Assembly (NCBI GenBank): GCA_024220505.1
Contig: JAKZZE010000006.1
Span: forward strand, 1,364,001 to 1,428,000
Source of the DNA: Rhizopus arrhizus
Taxonomy: Eukaryota > Mucoromycota > Mucoromycetes > Mucorales > Rhizopodaceae
Direction of reading: 5' to 3'
Length of the DNA stretch: 64,000 bases
Shown here: piece after piece, positions 1 through 10,720 of the stretch
Numbering within the stretch: the stretch's first letter is position 1
Layout of the letters: every line of letters begins with the position of its first letter
Notes under the pieces: generated by a model
Told to the model about the DNA's origin: nothing
Database searches by the model: none
Seen by the model: the letters and a program-made list of their open reading frames with translations, nothing else
Translations under genes and position numbers: made by a program

Positions 1-3000
1 AAAGAGAATGGTTAAAAGCTATACGCCTTCAGAAATGCAGTGGATAATTCGCATCATTGTCAAGGGTAAGGAGGAGAGTGGTTAATGCATAAGCTTAATA
101 ACAAAATGCATTGTATGATAGATTTGAAAATCGGTTTATCAGAGAATTCTGTACTTACTGCCTTTCATAAAGATGCAAAGACAGCCTATGATAGTGGGAA
201 AAACCTTTATTATATTTGTCATGAGTTAATGCATAGCTCAGCTAAATTCAATGATGAAGTAAAGCAACCTATGCCTAATAGTATTTGTTACTTATTTTGT
301 TTTTAGCATATATCCATATTCTATCCTCTCAAACCACAACGTGGAGTGAGGAACTTAAATGATGAATTCAAAAAGTTTATAGAAGACAATCAAAAGCTAT
401 TTCTTAAACACAGTAGTAAAGCGCCTTACTTTTATGTAGAAGAGAAAATTGATGGTGACCGTATGCAGTTGCATTATGATCCTGGTTTAGACAAGTTCAT
501 GTGGTTTACTAGAAATCAAAACAACTTTACTCCAAGATTTGGATCTAGTTCAAATGATACTGGCAAATTGTCTAGTCAAATATATAAAGGATTGCCTTCC
601 AAACGGTTTGTTTTATTTCACTCAAAACAAATACGCATATATTATTAACAGATGGGAGCAGAGTTATACTTGATGGTGAGATGGTTGCTTTTGATCCCAA
701 GACAAATGTTATATTGCCCTTTGGTACTGTAAGAACATCGACCCAAAGTAAGTAGTAAGTCAAGATTCATATAGCTATATTAACCCTCCTTTTCTTAGAT
801 GACATAGAAGATTCAGATGAAGCACATCCTTGCTGTAAGTACCCATCAAAAAAATTGTCTTGAAAAAGTTTAATTTTTTTTATATTGTAGTCATTGTTTT
901 TGATATACTTTGGTTTGATGATAAACTCATGATGCCATATCCTTTAGAGGAACGTATCTATCTGTTAGAATCAATTATCACCAACCAAGGAAATAGCTTG
1001 AAGCTGCTAACAAGAAAGAAGATGACTACAGAAGAGGAAGTAATGAATGAATTGAACGAGGCCATGAAAATGCGGTAACGTATACATGTTGCATACTGAA
1101 AAAAAAAAAAAAAAAAAGGATTAACTATATATAATCTAGCATGGAAGGATTAATGCTAAAGATGCCATATGCTAGTTATCAAATTAAACAAACAAATGCT
1201 TGGTTAAAAGTCAAGCCAGATTACATGGATTCTCTTCTTGATAACTGTGATTTACTTGTCGTTGGTACGATAATTTTCTCAATATTTCAGTGATTTGTTT
1301 TATTTATTTTTTCAATTAGGTGCAAAGTATGGTACTGGAAGAAGAAACCATAGCTTGGCTCAATTCTTTTGTGCTATAAGAGATGATAGTATTCCTGATT
1401 ATGAGCATCCAAAGTAGGGCTACCTAAAAGCAGAAGAAAACGCAACTGAATTTAACACACTTAGGTTTATATCGTTTTCAATGGTCGGCATAGGTTTTAA
1501 AGATGAAGACATTGCAAAATTAAAGTTTGTATAGACATTGTGTGTTTTGTTACATTAATCTTTCTTTTTGTAGTTCTATGATCAAATCAAGACCAAAATA
1601 CGATTCTAAAAATCAACCAAAATGGCTTACGCATCCAAAGAACTCTTCAGAGAAGCCAGATATTGTCATTGATTATAAAGAGTATGTATATCTACATAAT
1701 GTGCTTTTCTTTAATAACATTACTCTGTAGGAATCTAGTCTTGGAGGTAAAGGCAAATTCAATGATACCATCAAGTTCGTGGGGAATGCAATATGCTCTA
1801 AGGTTTCCACGCTATATTAAAATAAGAGAAGATAAAGGTTGGCAGGATATTATGACATTTTCAGGTAAATCATGGACACAATTTTCTCTGGAATTAGTCT
1901 TATTCTCTATAAAGATGTACAAAGGGTTAAAATGGAAGGTTTAACTGGAATAACAAAGAGAAAACCAGATGAAAGGTAAGGGGGAGGAAGAAAAAGAAAA
2001 CCTGTTCAAGAAACAGTAAGATTGAATTAGCTGCTCATAGTACTCAGCACATCAAAGAAGGAAAGAAGAAACGACCTAAGGTAGGATCTCCTTATTTATA
2101 TTACGGATGACTTATTATTTTGTCATATAGTCTTCAGCCCTTTTAGAGAGTCAAAGAGGTCTTGATTCATCTCAGCTAGTAAAGAAAACAACAATATTTG
2201 AAGCACTTAAGATTTGTAATATCACTTGTATACACCTATTAATACATAATTTCTGATATAAAAAAAAAAAACTTTAGTTATTGTGTCAGGAATAAATGGC
2301 TACTCAAAGCAAGCTTTAGAAAAGCTGGCGATTGAAAATGGAGCAGAGTGTGTTCAAAAGGCAGAAAGCGCAAATATACTAATTGCTGGCAATAAAAGTA
2401 AAACGCACAGATAGAGGGAGAAATGCAACTGTAATGCGACAAAATACTGATTACACATAAATAGCCTTTCATGTCATTAGTTTAATCAATTCTGGTAAAT
2501 ATAACATTCTGTCATACCAATATTTTCTTGATTGTATAAAGGAGCAAGATTTATTGAACATTGAGCCAAAGTAAAAATAAAGTAAATCCAAGGAAATGAA
2601 TACATAATAACGTTATATAATAGGTACATGGTGCATGTCACTGAGGCAGCTAGAGAATACTTTATGGAATTCATGGATCCTTGGGGTGACTCTTACACAG
2701 CGTTTGTTAGTGAAGAAAAGTTGGGAGAGGTAGTATCATAAAATAGAATATAATGATCTATAAATTAATCATGTTCTTTTAAAAAAGATACTTAAAAACA
2801 TGCCTCTTAAGAATGACAGTATTAACAGAGATGAAAGCTGGCATCGAAAGTTGGCAAATGAATTCTCAGAAAGATACTTTGACTATCAATTACCCGGCAT
2901 GCTCTTTCTAAATATGGTATCCTATTTTGATTGTGATAGGTCTGACACCGTGCCTGATCCTTTAATAATGGAATGGGTGAAAAAGAAAAAAACATGGGAT

Positions 3001-3360
3001 AAACTTGATTTACTCTCTATTCGATTCCAGGCTGAAGGAGGATTGATAAGCAAAACACCCTCTAATCAAGTAACACATGTTATTCTGAACAAGCATGATC
3101 TCAGTAATTTAAAGACATTGACTGGTGTTTTTCAAAAGTAATAACTTTTCTTACAGACTAAAAACAATTATTCACACAAATAATAATAGTGAACGATTGC
3201 CTCGCTTTGTAACATCGGATTGGATAGAAGCTTGTATACAGAATAATACAATAATTAATGAAGGAGGTAAAACTTACAAAAAAAAAGTGTAACATTTCCG
3301 TTTATTAAATTCTGTCTCTCAGAATTTGAACCAAGACTTGTTCGTGATTGTCTTTACTGA
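1..3360 (+). CDS. LIG4: DNA ligase IV, 5' end outside the window
   Basis: ATP-dependent DNA ligase of non-homologous end joining, acting in the nucleus with XRCC4/Lif1. The 5' end is missing: coding is already open at base 2. About 18 short introns were joined by eye, for example 606-661, about 1416-1464, 2398-2464 and about 3139-3192. Seen in order: adenylation-domain start (VKSYTPSEMQWIIRIIVK), nucleotidyl-transferase motif I EKIDGDR (Lys is the AMP acceptor), RVILDGEMVAFDP, motif III FIVFDILW, motif IV MEGLMLK, motif V WLKVKPDY, the OB fold through LRFPRYIKIREDKGW, then two C-terminal BRCT domains (VIVSGINGYS...FLDCIKEQDLL and FVTSDWIEACI). The tandem BRCT arrangement separates it from ligases I and III. 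With these introns the frame stays open to TGA at 3358-3360, so it looks functional. Motif IV has Met where the first Glu of EEG usually stands. Confidence 0.9.
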
Positions 3361-4059
3361 ACTGCTTTATATCAGCATTTTCTCAAGTACAAATACAAAA
3401 TACAATAGCAGATTTTTTTTTTTTTTGCTTTCATACTTTTACTGATCAAACAGATACATAATTCCTGTTGATTTACTTTATGCAAATTTAAAAATATGCC
3501 AATAAATAAGCTTTATTAAAAATTTTAATCAAATGCAAACGTGTGTTCATAAAAAAACATCAATTTATAGCTAGTGTATATAGTGTATTAATTTACTGGC
3601 TCTTTTTTACAGAGTATAGTTGACTGTAAAGAAATTGCACTGCTTTAATTTTACTTGAAGACCTATTCAATGATGAATATGATTACATGATTATAAATTC
3701 ACTTTATCTACTTAGCTACCTCACATTTTTCTCTGCTGTCCTTTAGCTGAACGTTTTATGAAAATTACTAAGCATTACGTATCAGTTTTTGAAACTTTTT
3801 TTATTAAGCATTGCTTTTTTTTTTGTAAATGGTGTTTTTATTTACATGTCGCACAGAGACATGCACCTTTGGCTAATAGTCTATAAGAAAAAAAGATTAA
3901 AAAGAAAATAAATGTAATAGTAAATGAGATTAGGTTCTCTACTGTGGAATGTTTGTATGGCGACTATTGTTTTCATAGTTAATTTTTTGAATACGATGAC
4001 CGGCACTTGCATCAACTTCTTACAGTCATTATTGTTGATCATCAAAAACAAACCTCCAG
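3361..4059. other. intergenic, no gene seen
   Basis: AT-rich spacer between LIG4 and an ORF remnant. It contains T runs near 3415-3426 and 3816-3825. I see no coding segment, tRNA or repeat array. Confidence 0.5.
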
Positions 4060-4400
4060 TTGAAATTCATCCAAATGATGCATCCAATTGGTGATCATCA
4101 ATTGATTCTTTATAAAAACAAGACACACGAGCCAAATCCAAACATAAAGCAGCCTTTTCGCACATCGGCTGCGCTATCTTGACTTCACCATAATCAAGGC
4201 TGTACCGAAATTCCAACCGATCAATGATTGAGATCACTGCATCAGGGTGAAGAGGTTGTTTGTTAGTCAATTTATTGGTTCAGCGAAGTATAATCGATCT
4301 TCAGAATCGGATATAATGGAAAATAGAAGGGGATCGAAGTAATTGCTCCAAATTTCCGTTTCACTGATCGCATTTATATCCTTTATGGGGTTATAAGCTT
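4060..4400 (-). pseudogene. decayed ORF remnant of an unnamed repeated fungal family
   Basis: Minus-strand translation gives a coding-like stretch (4390 down to about 4275) containing ETEIWSNYFDP and SDSEDRLYFAEP, then a stop. An open piece of 67 codons follows (4270-4067) with HPDAVISI, RLEFRYSLDYGEVKI and a Leu/Cys-rich tail. The order of these blocks (acidic W-x-x-Y-x-DP, PDA, GYGEVK) resembles a large family of hypothetical Mucoromycota proteins that occurs in many truncated copies. This is recalled resemblance only. No flanking exons were found, so it is most likely a fragment. Function unknown. Confidence 0.35.
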
Positions 4401-4641
4401 TTGAATCCTATATTAACAATCATGTCATTAAGTGGTAAAAATACAAAAAAAACTTACATACATCATTGCAATTCCAATCAATACCCTTCGTTTCTCATAG
4501 CTTAAATGTGTAATTATTTTTCAAAATTTTAAATGATTATAAAGAAGATTTAGTGAAATCATATTTACAACAAATGTCAATATTTTTTATATCGTTCACT
4601 GCTTCAATTAGTTTAAAAGCGTTTTCTTCGTTATATGTTTC

Positions 4642-4939
4642 ATGATAGAACATACAAGCTGCTACTTTCTTTTAGGTAATCATAAATTGTATATGAAAGA
4701 AAATAATAGACAACATAGAGACATAGAGATTAAACAGGGATGGGTGTCCTATGCACTTGAATGCCTTCTTATTTTTTTTCTTGTTGATATCAAATTTTAT
4801 ATTCAGGGAGACTTCTTTATAAAATGTATGTTAATTTTGGAAAAATCTATATACTGTACTCCCAGAATTGTCACTCAGCCTTCTATGACTGGCTTAGTTT
4901 ATAAAACAAACAAACAAAATGATATTTCTAAAAAAAGGT
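4642..4939 (+). other. possible 5' exon of the GH27 gene
   Basis: Open frame starting at an ATG with a hydrophobic stretch (LECLLIFFLVDIKFYI), ending at a good donor (AAAG/gtaaaa) whose phase fits the acceptor at 5290. The residues match no signal peptide or GH27 sequence that I recognise, so this is a weak proposal. The intron would be about 350 nt, longer than others in the window. Confidence 0.2.
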
Positions 4940-5290
4940 AAAATTGATGTAAAGTTTCGAACTAAGCTTTCAAAATGACATAACCAATTTTATCTCCATA
5001 TTGCAGCCAATCCAACTCTAAACATCCTTAAGTTTCCTCATTAAATAAAGCATCATCTTCCTTAGCTAGGCCAATGAAAGCTGTCTAGGTCTCTTCATTT
5101 TTAAACATGAATTAAATAAAACCATGAATTAAAACACCGATTCCTGCGAATAAATACTATTAAACAACAATTTGTTTCTCTTTTCAATTCGTTTATATTT
5201 TTTTTTAGCTAAATGAATAAAATAAGTAAAAGGAGGTGCAACAGCTTTTTTTTCTTTTTTAATGACAAGCTAATCATATTCTATTTGTAG

Positions 5291-6717
5291 TGTACCAGAA
5301 TATGCTAAAAAACCACTACTTGGTTTCTCAACTTGGTCCTCTCAACTGTTGGACGACGTACCAGGCTATGGTGGTAAACACCTCAATCCTTGGTACATTA
5401 CTATGGAAGCAGAATTACAATAAATAAGCTAAGATAAGTTTATAGGTTTAATGAGCAACAAATAAAAGACATTTCTGACGCAATGAAAACTAAATTGCCA
5501 AGTTATGAGTACATCAACTTGGATTCCGGCTGGTAATTTTGAAGACCCAAAAGAAAACAAAAGAATGATTTTTTATTTGATTTACATGTAGGTGTGGGGA
5601 GTGTGATGAATATGGTCGTTGGACAGCTCGAAAAGACTTGTTTCCAAACGGCCTACGAGCATTATCAGATTACTTGAACAAGAATGGACACAAGCTAGGC
5701 GTTTATTTACTGCCAGGCATTCGACAAGACGCAGTAGCCAAGCAGTGCAAGATCAAGGGCACGGATCACCTATTGGATGAAATTGTCCAATTACAGAGAG
5801 AAGGATGTGGATTTGCAGGCACTACCTTTATGCCAGACTCACACAACGAACTTGCCAAGGCCTACTATGAATCAGTTGCGGAACAGCTTAATGAGTACGG
5901 TGTATCATTTGTCAAACTGGACGCAGTCGGCCCAGGAGGAGGAAGTGAGTACTATCCTTACCAGTCACCTGACAATCGAGCATGCACTGTGATGTTGTAT
6001 AATGCCCTTAGAAAATATGATATCTGGGTAGAGATCTCTTGGTATATTGACCATTCCTATGCAGATGAGTGGGCGCAGATATCGAATGGAGCACGGGTCT
6101 ATGTGGACATTGAATCCTATTCTACAAGGACCATGACAACTACACACCGTATCATGCAGCGAATTACACCGTGTGAAAAATGGGCGAATAAATGTGTGGT
6201 TGGTAGTGAATTTGGGTTTTATATTGACTTGGATGCTGTCTTGGTTGGTATGACGGTGGATGGAGTTTGTGTAGATGGTCTGGATAATGACGACGTTAGG
6301 CGGACGTGTATTAGCTTTTGGGCCATTGTCTCATCTGTCTTTTGCTTGGGCTCAGATCCAAGAAAGATACCAGATAAATATCTTGCCTGGTATAATCACA
6401 AGGAAATTTTAGAAATTCATCAAAGTGGTATTATGGCAAAGCCGATTGGTTCAGGTGATGTGTGGCAAAATAGAAAACAGGTTTGGTGGAAGAAGTTAAA
6501 GGATGGTCGAATCTATGTTTGTTTGGTGAATGCCCATACTTATATATTCATGCTTGGATTCAGCCATGAGGTAACTCTTTACTTTAAAGACATTGGTCTA
6601 GATCGAGCACATATCAAAGATGTTTGGACAGGCGATCAACTTGGTCTGTTTGAAGAAAAATATAGTATTACTCTCAAGGCTGCAGAAAGTCAAGTTTTAC
6701 TCATCACACCAGCATAA
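5291..6717 (+). CDS. GH27-type alpha-galactosidase-like glycoside hydrolase
   Basis: Predicted retaining glycoside hydrolase of clan GH-D, probably removing terminal alpha-galactosyl (or related) residues. Three exons are clear: 5291-5392, 5446-5532 and 5592-6717. The N-terminus starts the TIM barrel with PLLGFSTWSS (the family's GFNSWN position), then YINLDSGW (DDGW position), GVYLLPGIR, and SFVKLDAVGPGG, whose Asp is at the nucleophile site (YLKYDNC in typical members). A later DIES block may carry the acid/base Asp. A beta-rich C-terminal domain ends in SQVLLITPA. The first exon is not settled: an ORF at 4642-4939 ends in a usable donor in matching phase, but its residues do not make a convincing signal peptide. 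Secretion is therefore unproven. Substrate specificity is inferred from family only. Confidence 0.8.
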
Positions 6718-6944
6718 AATATTCATGTAATTTTTCATAACAAATAAATATATAGTTTTTCTCTATTTTTGGAGTGTTTTTTTTTTTTTTTATTTTATGG
6801 ATGCAGATGTTTAGCTTACCTTTTTTGATGAAACAAAAATAGAAATCAGACGAAAAAAAATTAGTTTTGAGACGAATGGAGGTTTATGTTCAGATTTTTT
6901 TTACCTGTAATGATCTTAATCCTTTCAAAAGAAAGGAAAACCGT

Positions 6945-7606
6945 GTTTGCTACGGCGATACTTGGATTGGAAATGCGGTGTGACCTGCAAAGATGATAAA
7001 TTTAGCAGTGAAAGAATCAACTTTTTTAGCAGGATTTTTCTTGACATTACCACGATGGATATCCTTGACAGAGACGTGTTGTCATCAGGTATGTGATTAA
7101 CGTGTCAGCCAGAAATGGGGATGAAAGGAACAGACTTGGGGTTGAAGCCAATCTTCTTGATAAAGAAGGAGACCTCCTTGACAATGTCGTTGTAACGAGC
7201 TTCGGACCACTTGGATCTTGTTGATAGCAACAATCAATTGACGGACGCCGAGGGTGAATGCAAGAAGAACGTGTTCACGGGTTTGATCATCCTTGGAAAT
7301 ATCAGCAGCATCACCAACAATGATAAGAATTACATGATCGGCTTGAGAAAAGTACCAGTAAATATGGTCTTGATGGAATAAGAGCTTTGAATTCAGCAAT
7401 GATAAGAATAACACGATCGGCCTGAGAAGTATTAGTAATCATGTTCTTGATGAAATCTCTGTGACCAGGAGTATCAATGACAGTGTGGGGTTTCAAGCTT
7501 CAAGAGAGCAATATCGATAGTGGTAATCCGTTCACGTTCGGCCTTAAGCTTATCGAGGACCCAAGCATACTTGAAAGAGCTCTTACCAAGTTCAGGATCT
7601 TCCTTC
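6945..7606 (-). pseudogene. TEF1: broken EF-1alpha (TEF1) copy
   Basis: Minus-strand pieces match translation elongation factor 1-alpha in order: [40 protein letters not shown] (G-domain DTPGHRDF motif), [48 protein letters not shown], then, after a jump, HVSVKDIHRGNV and SFTAKFII. The GTP-binding P-loop end is absent, a frame break and stop follow PISG, and most of domain 2 is deleted. A 77-bp stretch is tandemly duplicated (units begin at 7451 and 7374 reading down), so FIKNMIT...SQAD...ILII occurs twice. It cannot encode a working factor. Its 5' edge abuts the last codons of the Fanzor-like ORF on the same strand. Confidence 0.88.
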
Positions 7607-8017
7607 ACCATCGTTTTTCTTCAGCTTGAAAACTTTCGGCCGTCCCTTCTTCCATCCAAACTGCCTCAGAGATCGTCATCATATTAGTGGCGGCGTTGAC
7701 GTCTCGTTGCCAAACCTTCTTACATTTAGAGCAACTGAGAACACCTTTGCCCTTAAAACCGGGTATTTTGACTACTTTAAGATCATCGAAAAAAACAGGA
7801 GCTACACGTCTTTGATGTTTTAAATTCGTCGATCGTCACGACGATCAACTCACCAGCAGCTTCACGTTTTTTCAACGTTGCAAAAAGTTTTCCTATCACC
7901 TCACACTGAAGCCCTTTCATCTTGATCATATCCTTGCCGAAAACACTGGCACCAAAAACGACCAACGGACACTTTTCTTTGTTTTCTTGGAAAGGAAGGG
8001 GCCTCCACTTCAACCTT

Positions 8018-8052
<35 letters not shown>

Positions 8053-10060
8053 AGTAACATCTATTAAAGAAAGGCTAATAGCTTACTTCTTTTTGTCATT
8101 GCGCAATGATAACCCTTCATCTTCATTGTCTTTCTTCTTCTTCTTTCGCTTTCTCCGTGATCTGTTGTACTTGGCTGTTCCATGAGTCAAGTTAACCATC
8201 ATTTACGGTGCCCTCTGTCGGCCTTGATAAAGCTGGAATCGGTGATGCGCAGTGTCTTTGCCATAGAAATCCAGGAGCTTGTCGAAGTATGTTAGCGTAT
8301 GTTTAACATATTGATCGTATGATCCAACTGCTGCTGTTTTTGGTGTGGGAATTTGGGACTCGATCGTCTTGATGCCAGAACACTCTTTTTTAAACTCGAG
8401 TTTTTTTGCTATAGTTAGTACTACCTGTTAAATGATAATATCTTTTACAGAGGACTTCCGGATCTGCTTGGCTGAAGCTACGCCAACAACTGCCGTGAAT
8501 AATGATTTACGCCCAGGATCAAGGAGCATTGGATGATATTGGTTGTGAATTTCTTCGTAGTTGAAGTCTTTGAGGGTTAATTCAACGTCAGAGCCATTAT
8601 TCATTCTTTCCTTTCGATAAAACACAAAGTCAACAGAAAAGCCGTCAGATTTGATTGTATTTCCGAATAGTATCTTGTTGTTTTCGTTGGGTGTGAGATC
8701 GTCCATGCTATTGTAAATTTAAGTAAAAAAGACTATTATATAATATCATATCATACCTCAAACGTAATTTTTTAAAATTAAAAACACGGTAAAACATATT
8801 AAGTTGATTCTGGTAGCCTTGTGGCAGGATCTTCTTAATAAAGGATGCTAATGCATTGGCGCTTATATTCACGAACCTCCAATGCATACCCGGAGTTGGT
8901 GACAGGGAAAACAACCTTGGCAGCGGCAATCGCCTGACGTCATAGGCTTTGTGATTGTTGTGCTCGATCTCATATTCCGATAAGATGTTTAGCAGACAAG
9001 GAACAAAGCTGTTAGGAGGTTCAGACAGAATTGTAAGAGTCACTCGAGTTGGTATCATATTTTTTAGCTGCATGAAGGTTTCATCAACAATTTGTTTCCT
9101 TTCTTCGGTAAATACAGGTCCTTGAGGCCACACAGAAACTCCTTGACAAACATGTTGGTAAACGTAAGAGACAATTTTTACAACTTCTGAACGATCCATT
9201 GACTATGTAGTCTTAGTTATATGTGCTTTTTATAATAGTATCCTACTTACTATGAAGATATTTTGTGTTTTATAAAATATATACTTGCATATTCTTGATT
9301 CAAAGAGTTCTACTACGTTATTAGTGTATGTTGTTTATAGTTGTTTGGACGCTTCAGATATACAATGGCTAACACCACTAGCAAGTTTCTTGTCATAAAT
9401 AATAGTAGGTAACTTTTTTTAAAACTATTCCAATAATCAAGTAATCCGTGCTGTAAAGAGATGACATTCGTGACTCGTTGGTTTCTTATAAGTTGTGATA
9501 TTGAATACCAAAAATTCTGTTCATATATTTTATGAGGAATAGGACTATCTAAACGGGCCAAACTGAGTATATAAAAATTCATGAAAAGCTGTGATCTGAC
9601 TATAATATTTCGCACGTCTTCACAAGCAGAGACAATTTTCGATTTAAGTGTAGTTTGATAAGTGCTTTGTACGCATTGGTCAAAAGGTAGCTTTCGCGTA
9701 TATGCCTTATAATTAGGCCCCATGTGCCTCAGAAACGTTTCTTTTTTTGTTTGTATATGGTTGGGCAAACAGGTGAACGAGATGATGTATGTCCTTCTTG
9801 TTTACAGCTACTACAGTTAGGTTCAGTCGTATTGCTACCAGTTCTGGGTCTTTTCGCCTTTTTCTTGTCCTGTTTTATTTCATTGGTCTGTTTTCTTTTT
9901 CTAGAGGTACCAACTTTTTAAACAGAAAAACTAGAAAAGGCATACATGAAAAGAGTATAATGCTTACCATCATCTGCGGTGGCTTCGACGTAAAATTTGC
10001 ACTTATAAAACTGTTTACTATAATGACCTGGTTCTTTGCAGTCTTTGCATAATGAATTTT
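7605..10060 (-). pseudogene. decayed Fanzor (eukaryotic TnpB-like RNA-guided nuclease)
   Basis: Exons on the minus strand carry, from the N-terminal side: a CCHC-like knuckle with its last Cys lost (CKDCKEPGHYSKQF, about 9995-10049), an intact CCHC knuckle (CSSCKQEGHTSSRSPVC, about 9765-9820), a helical region, then LLDPGRKSLFTAV (RuvC-I; Asp codon 8518-8520), the conserved SQIPTPKT region, KWRPLPFQ...CPLVVFGASVFGKDMIK (RuvC-II region), TSKTCSSC and SCSKCKK (zinc ribbon) and WQRDVNAATNM (RuvC-III; Asp codon 7701-7703). Lesions: a missing base near 8437-8445, an extra base in the 7-bp run 8401-8407, an in-frame TAA at 8203-8205, and an extra base in the run 7789-7795 inside the zinc ribbon. 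An intron with a 31-nt poly-A/T run lies at about 8014-8090. Family assignment rests on the RuvC and zinc-ribbon layout shared by TnpB and Fanzor. Confidence 0.78.
8019..8049. repeat. 31-nt poly-A tract inside a Fanzor intron
   Basis: Uninterrupted A31 on the plus strand. On the Fanzor coding strand it is a T31 tract ending next to the acceptor (gaag), where a long polypyrimidine tract would sit. Confidence 0.95.
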
Positions 10061-10097
10061 TTTATAGCGCGTTAGCTAACTGAAATATCGCGTTTTT

Positions 10098-10373
10098 TTA
10101 TTTCTTACCACTACTGTTGCTTGAAGCGCTATATTCTTGTCGTTTTTTAATGACTTCAGCTTTTTTATGTTGTATGATTGATTTATACATGTTGATACAA
10201 AATGTGGAAAAAAAAAGAGTGATTATACGGACATCATTTTTTTTAACATTATAAAAACTCCCCTTAATTTGGCGTACTTGTTTATTATTTTTAATTAGTA
10301 CGCGAATATCTCTCTTAAGTGTATACCCAGTACACGTTTGTACATAAAAGTTCACCTGTTTCATGAGACACAT
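10098..10373 (-). other. open frame just upstream of the Fanzor remnant
   Basis: A 91-codon minus-strand ORF, basic and rich in Lys, Ser and Asn near its end (QEYSASSNSSGKK). It lies immediately upstream of the zinc-knuckle exons and could be part of the Fanzor N-terminal region, but I see no motif and no certain splice join. Confidence 0.2.
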
Positions 10374-10720
10374 TAACTAATTGTTTATGACAGACATGAA
10401 AACTAGTGAAAACATTAGCTTTCTATATCCGCCATAATCCGATCCTATATCACTATATACGTTTAAATTTTGATTTTTATTTATAAAAAATTAATGACCA
10501 CTTTGAGCGTTGATGTTTCATTGCAGCTTGGTCGAACTTATTTTATTTTTAGTCGAAATAAAGGTACACAAATGGACGAAATAAGCAAGTTCATTTGGTC
10601 GAAATTGAAGTGGAAATACTGAAAGGAGAAGGCTGTCACCTTGTGACTAGCTTTACTTTTGAAAGTAGTAGAGACAAAAAAAAGTTGTTTTTTTTTTTTT
10701 CTGTTGTTAAGAAAAAAGCA

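Noticed and set aside
1414..1465. In-frame TAG in LIG4 near 1415
   Set aside because: It lies inside a normal 49-nt intron (donor gtaggg, acceptor cttag).
2393..2570. Apparent frame break in the first BRCT domain of LIG4
   Set aside because: An intron at 2398-2464 followed by one continuous exon (HVISLINSGKYNILSYQYFL and onward to LNIEPK) restores the frame and the BRCT alignment.
3138..3192. 19-nt intron in LIG4 ending at the first AG (ttacag)
   Set aside because: Too short to splice. The later acceptor (aataatag, about 3192) gives a 54-nt intron in the same phase.
8203..8235. Short intron removing the TAA in the Fanzor ORF
   Set aside because: The only available acceptors give about 32 nt or less, well below other introns in the window, so a true stop is more likely.
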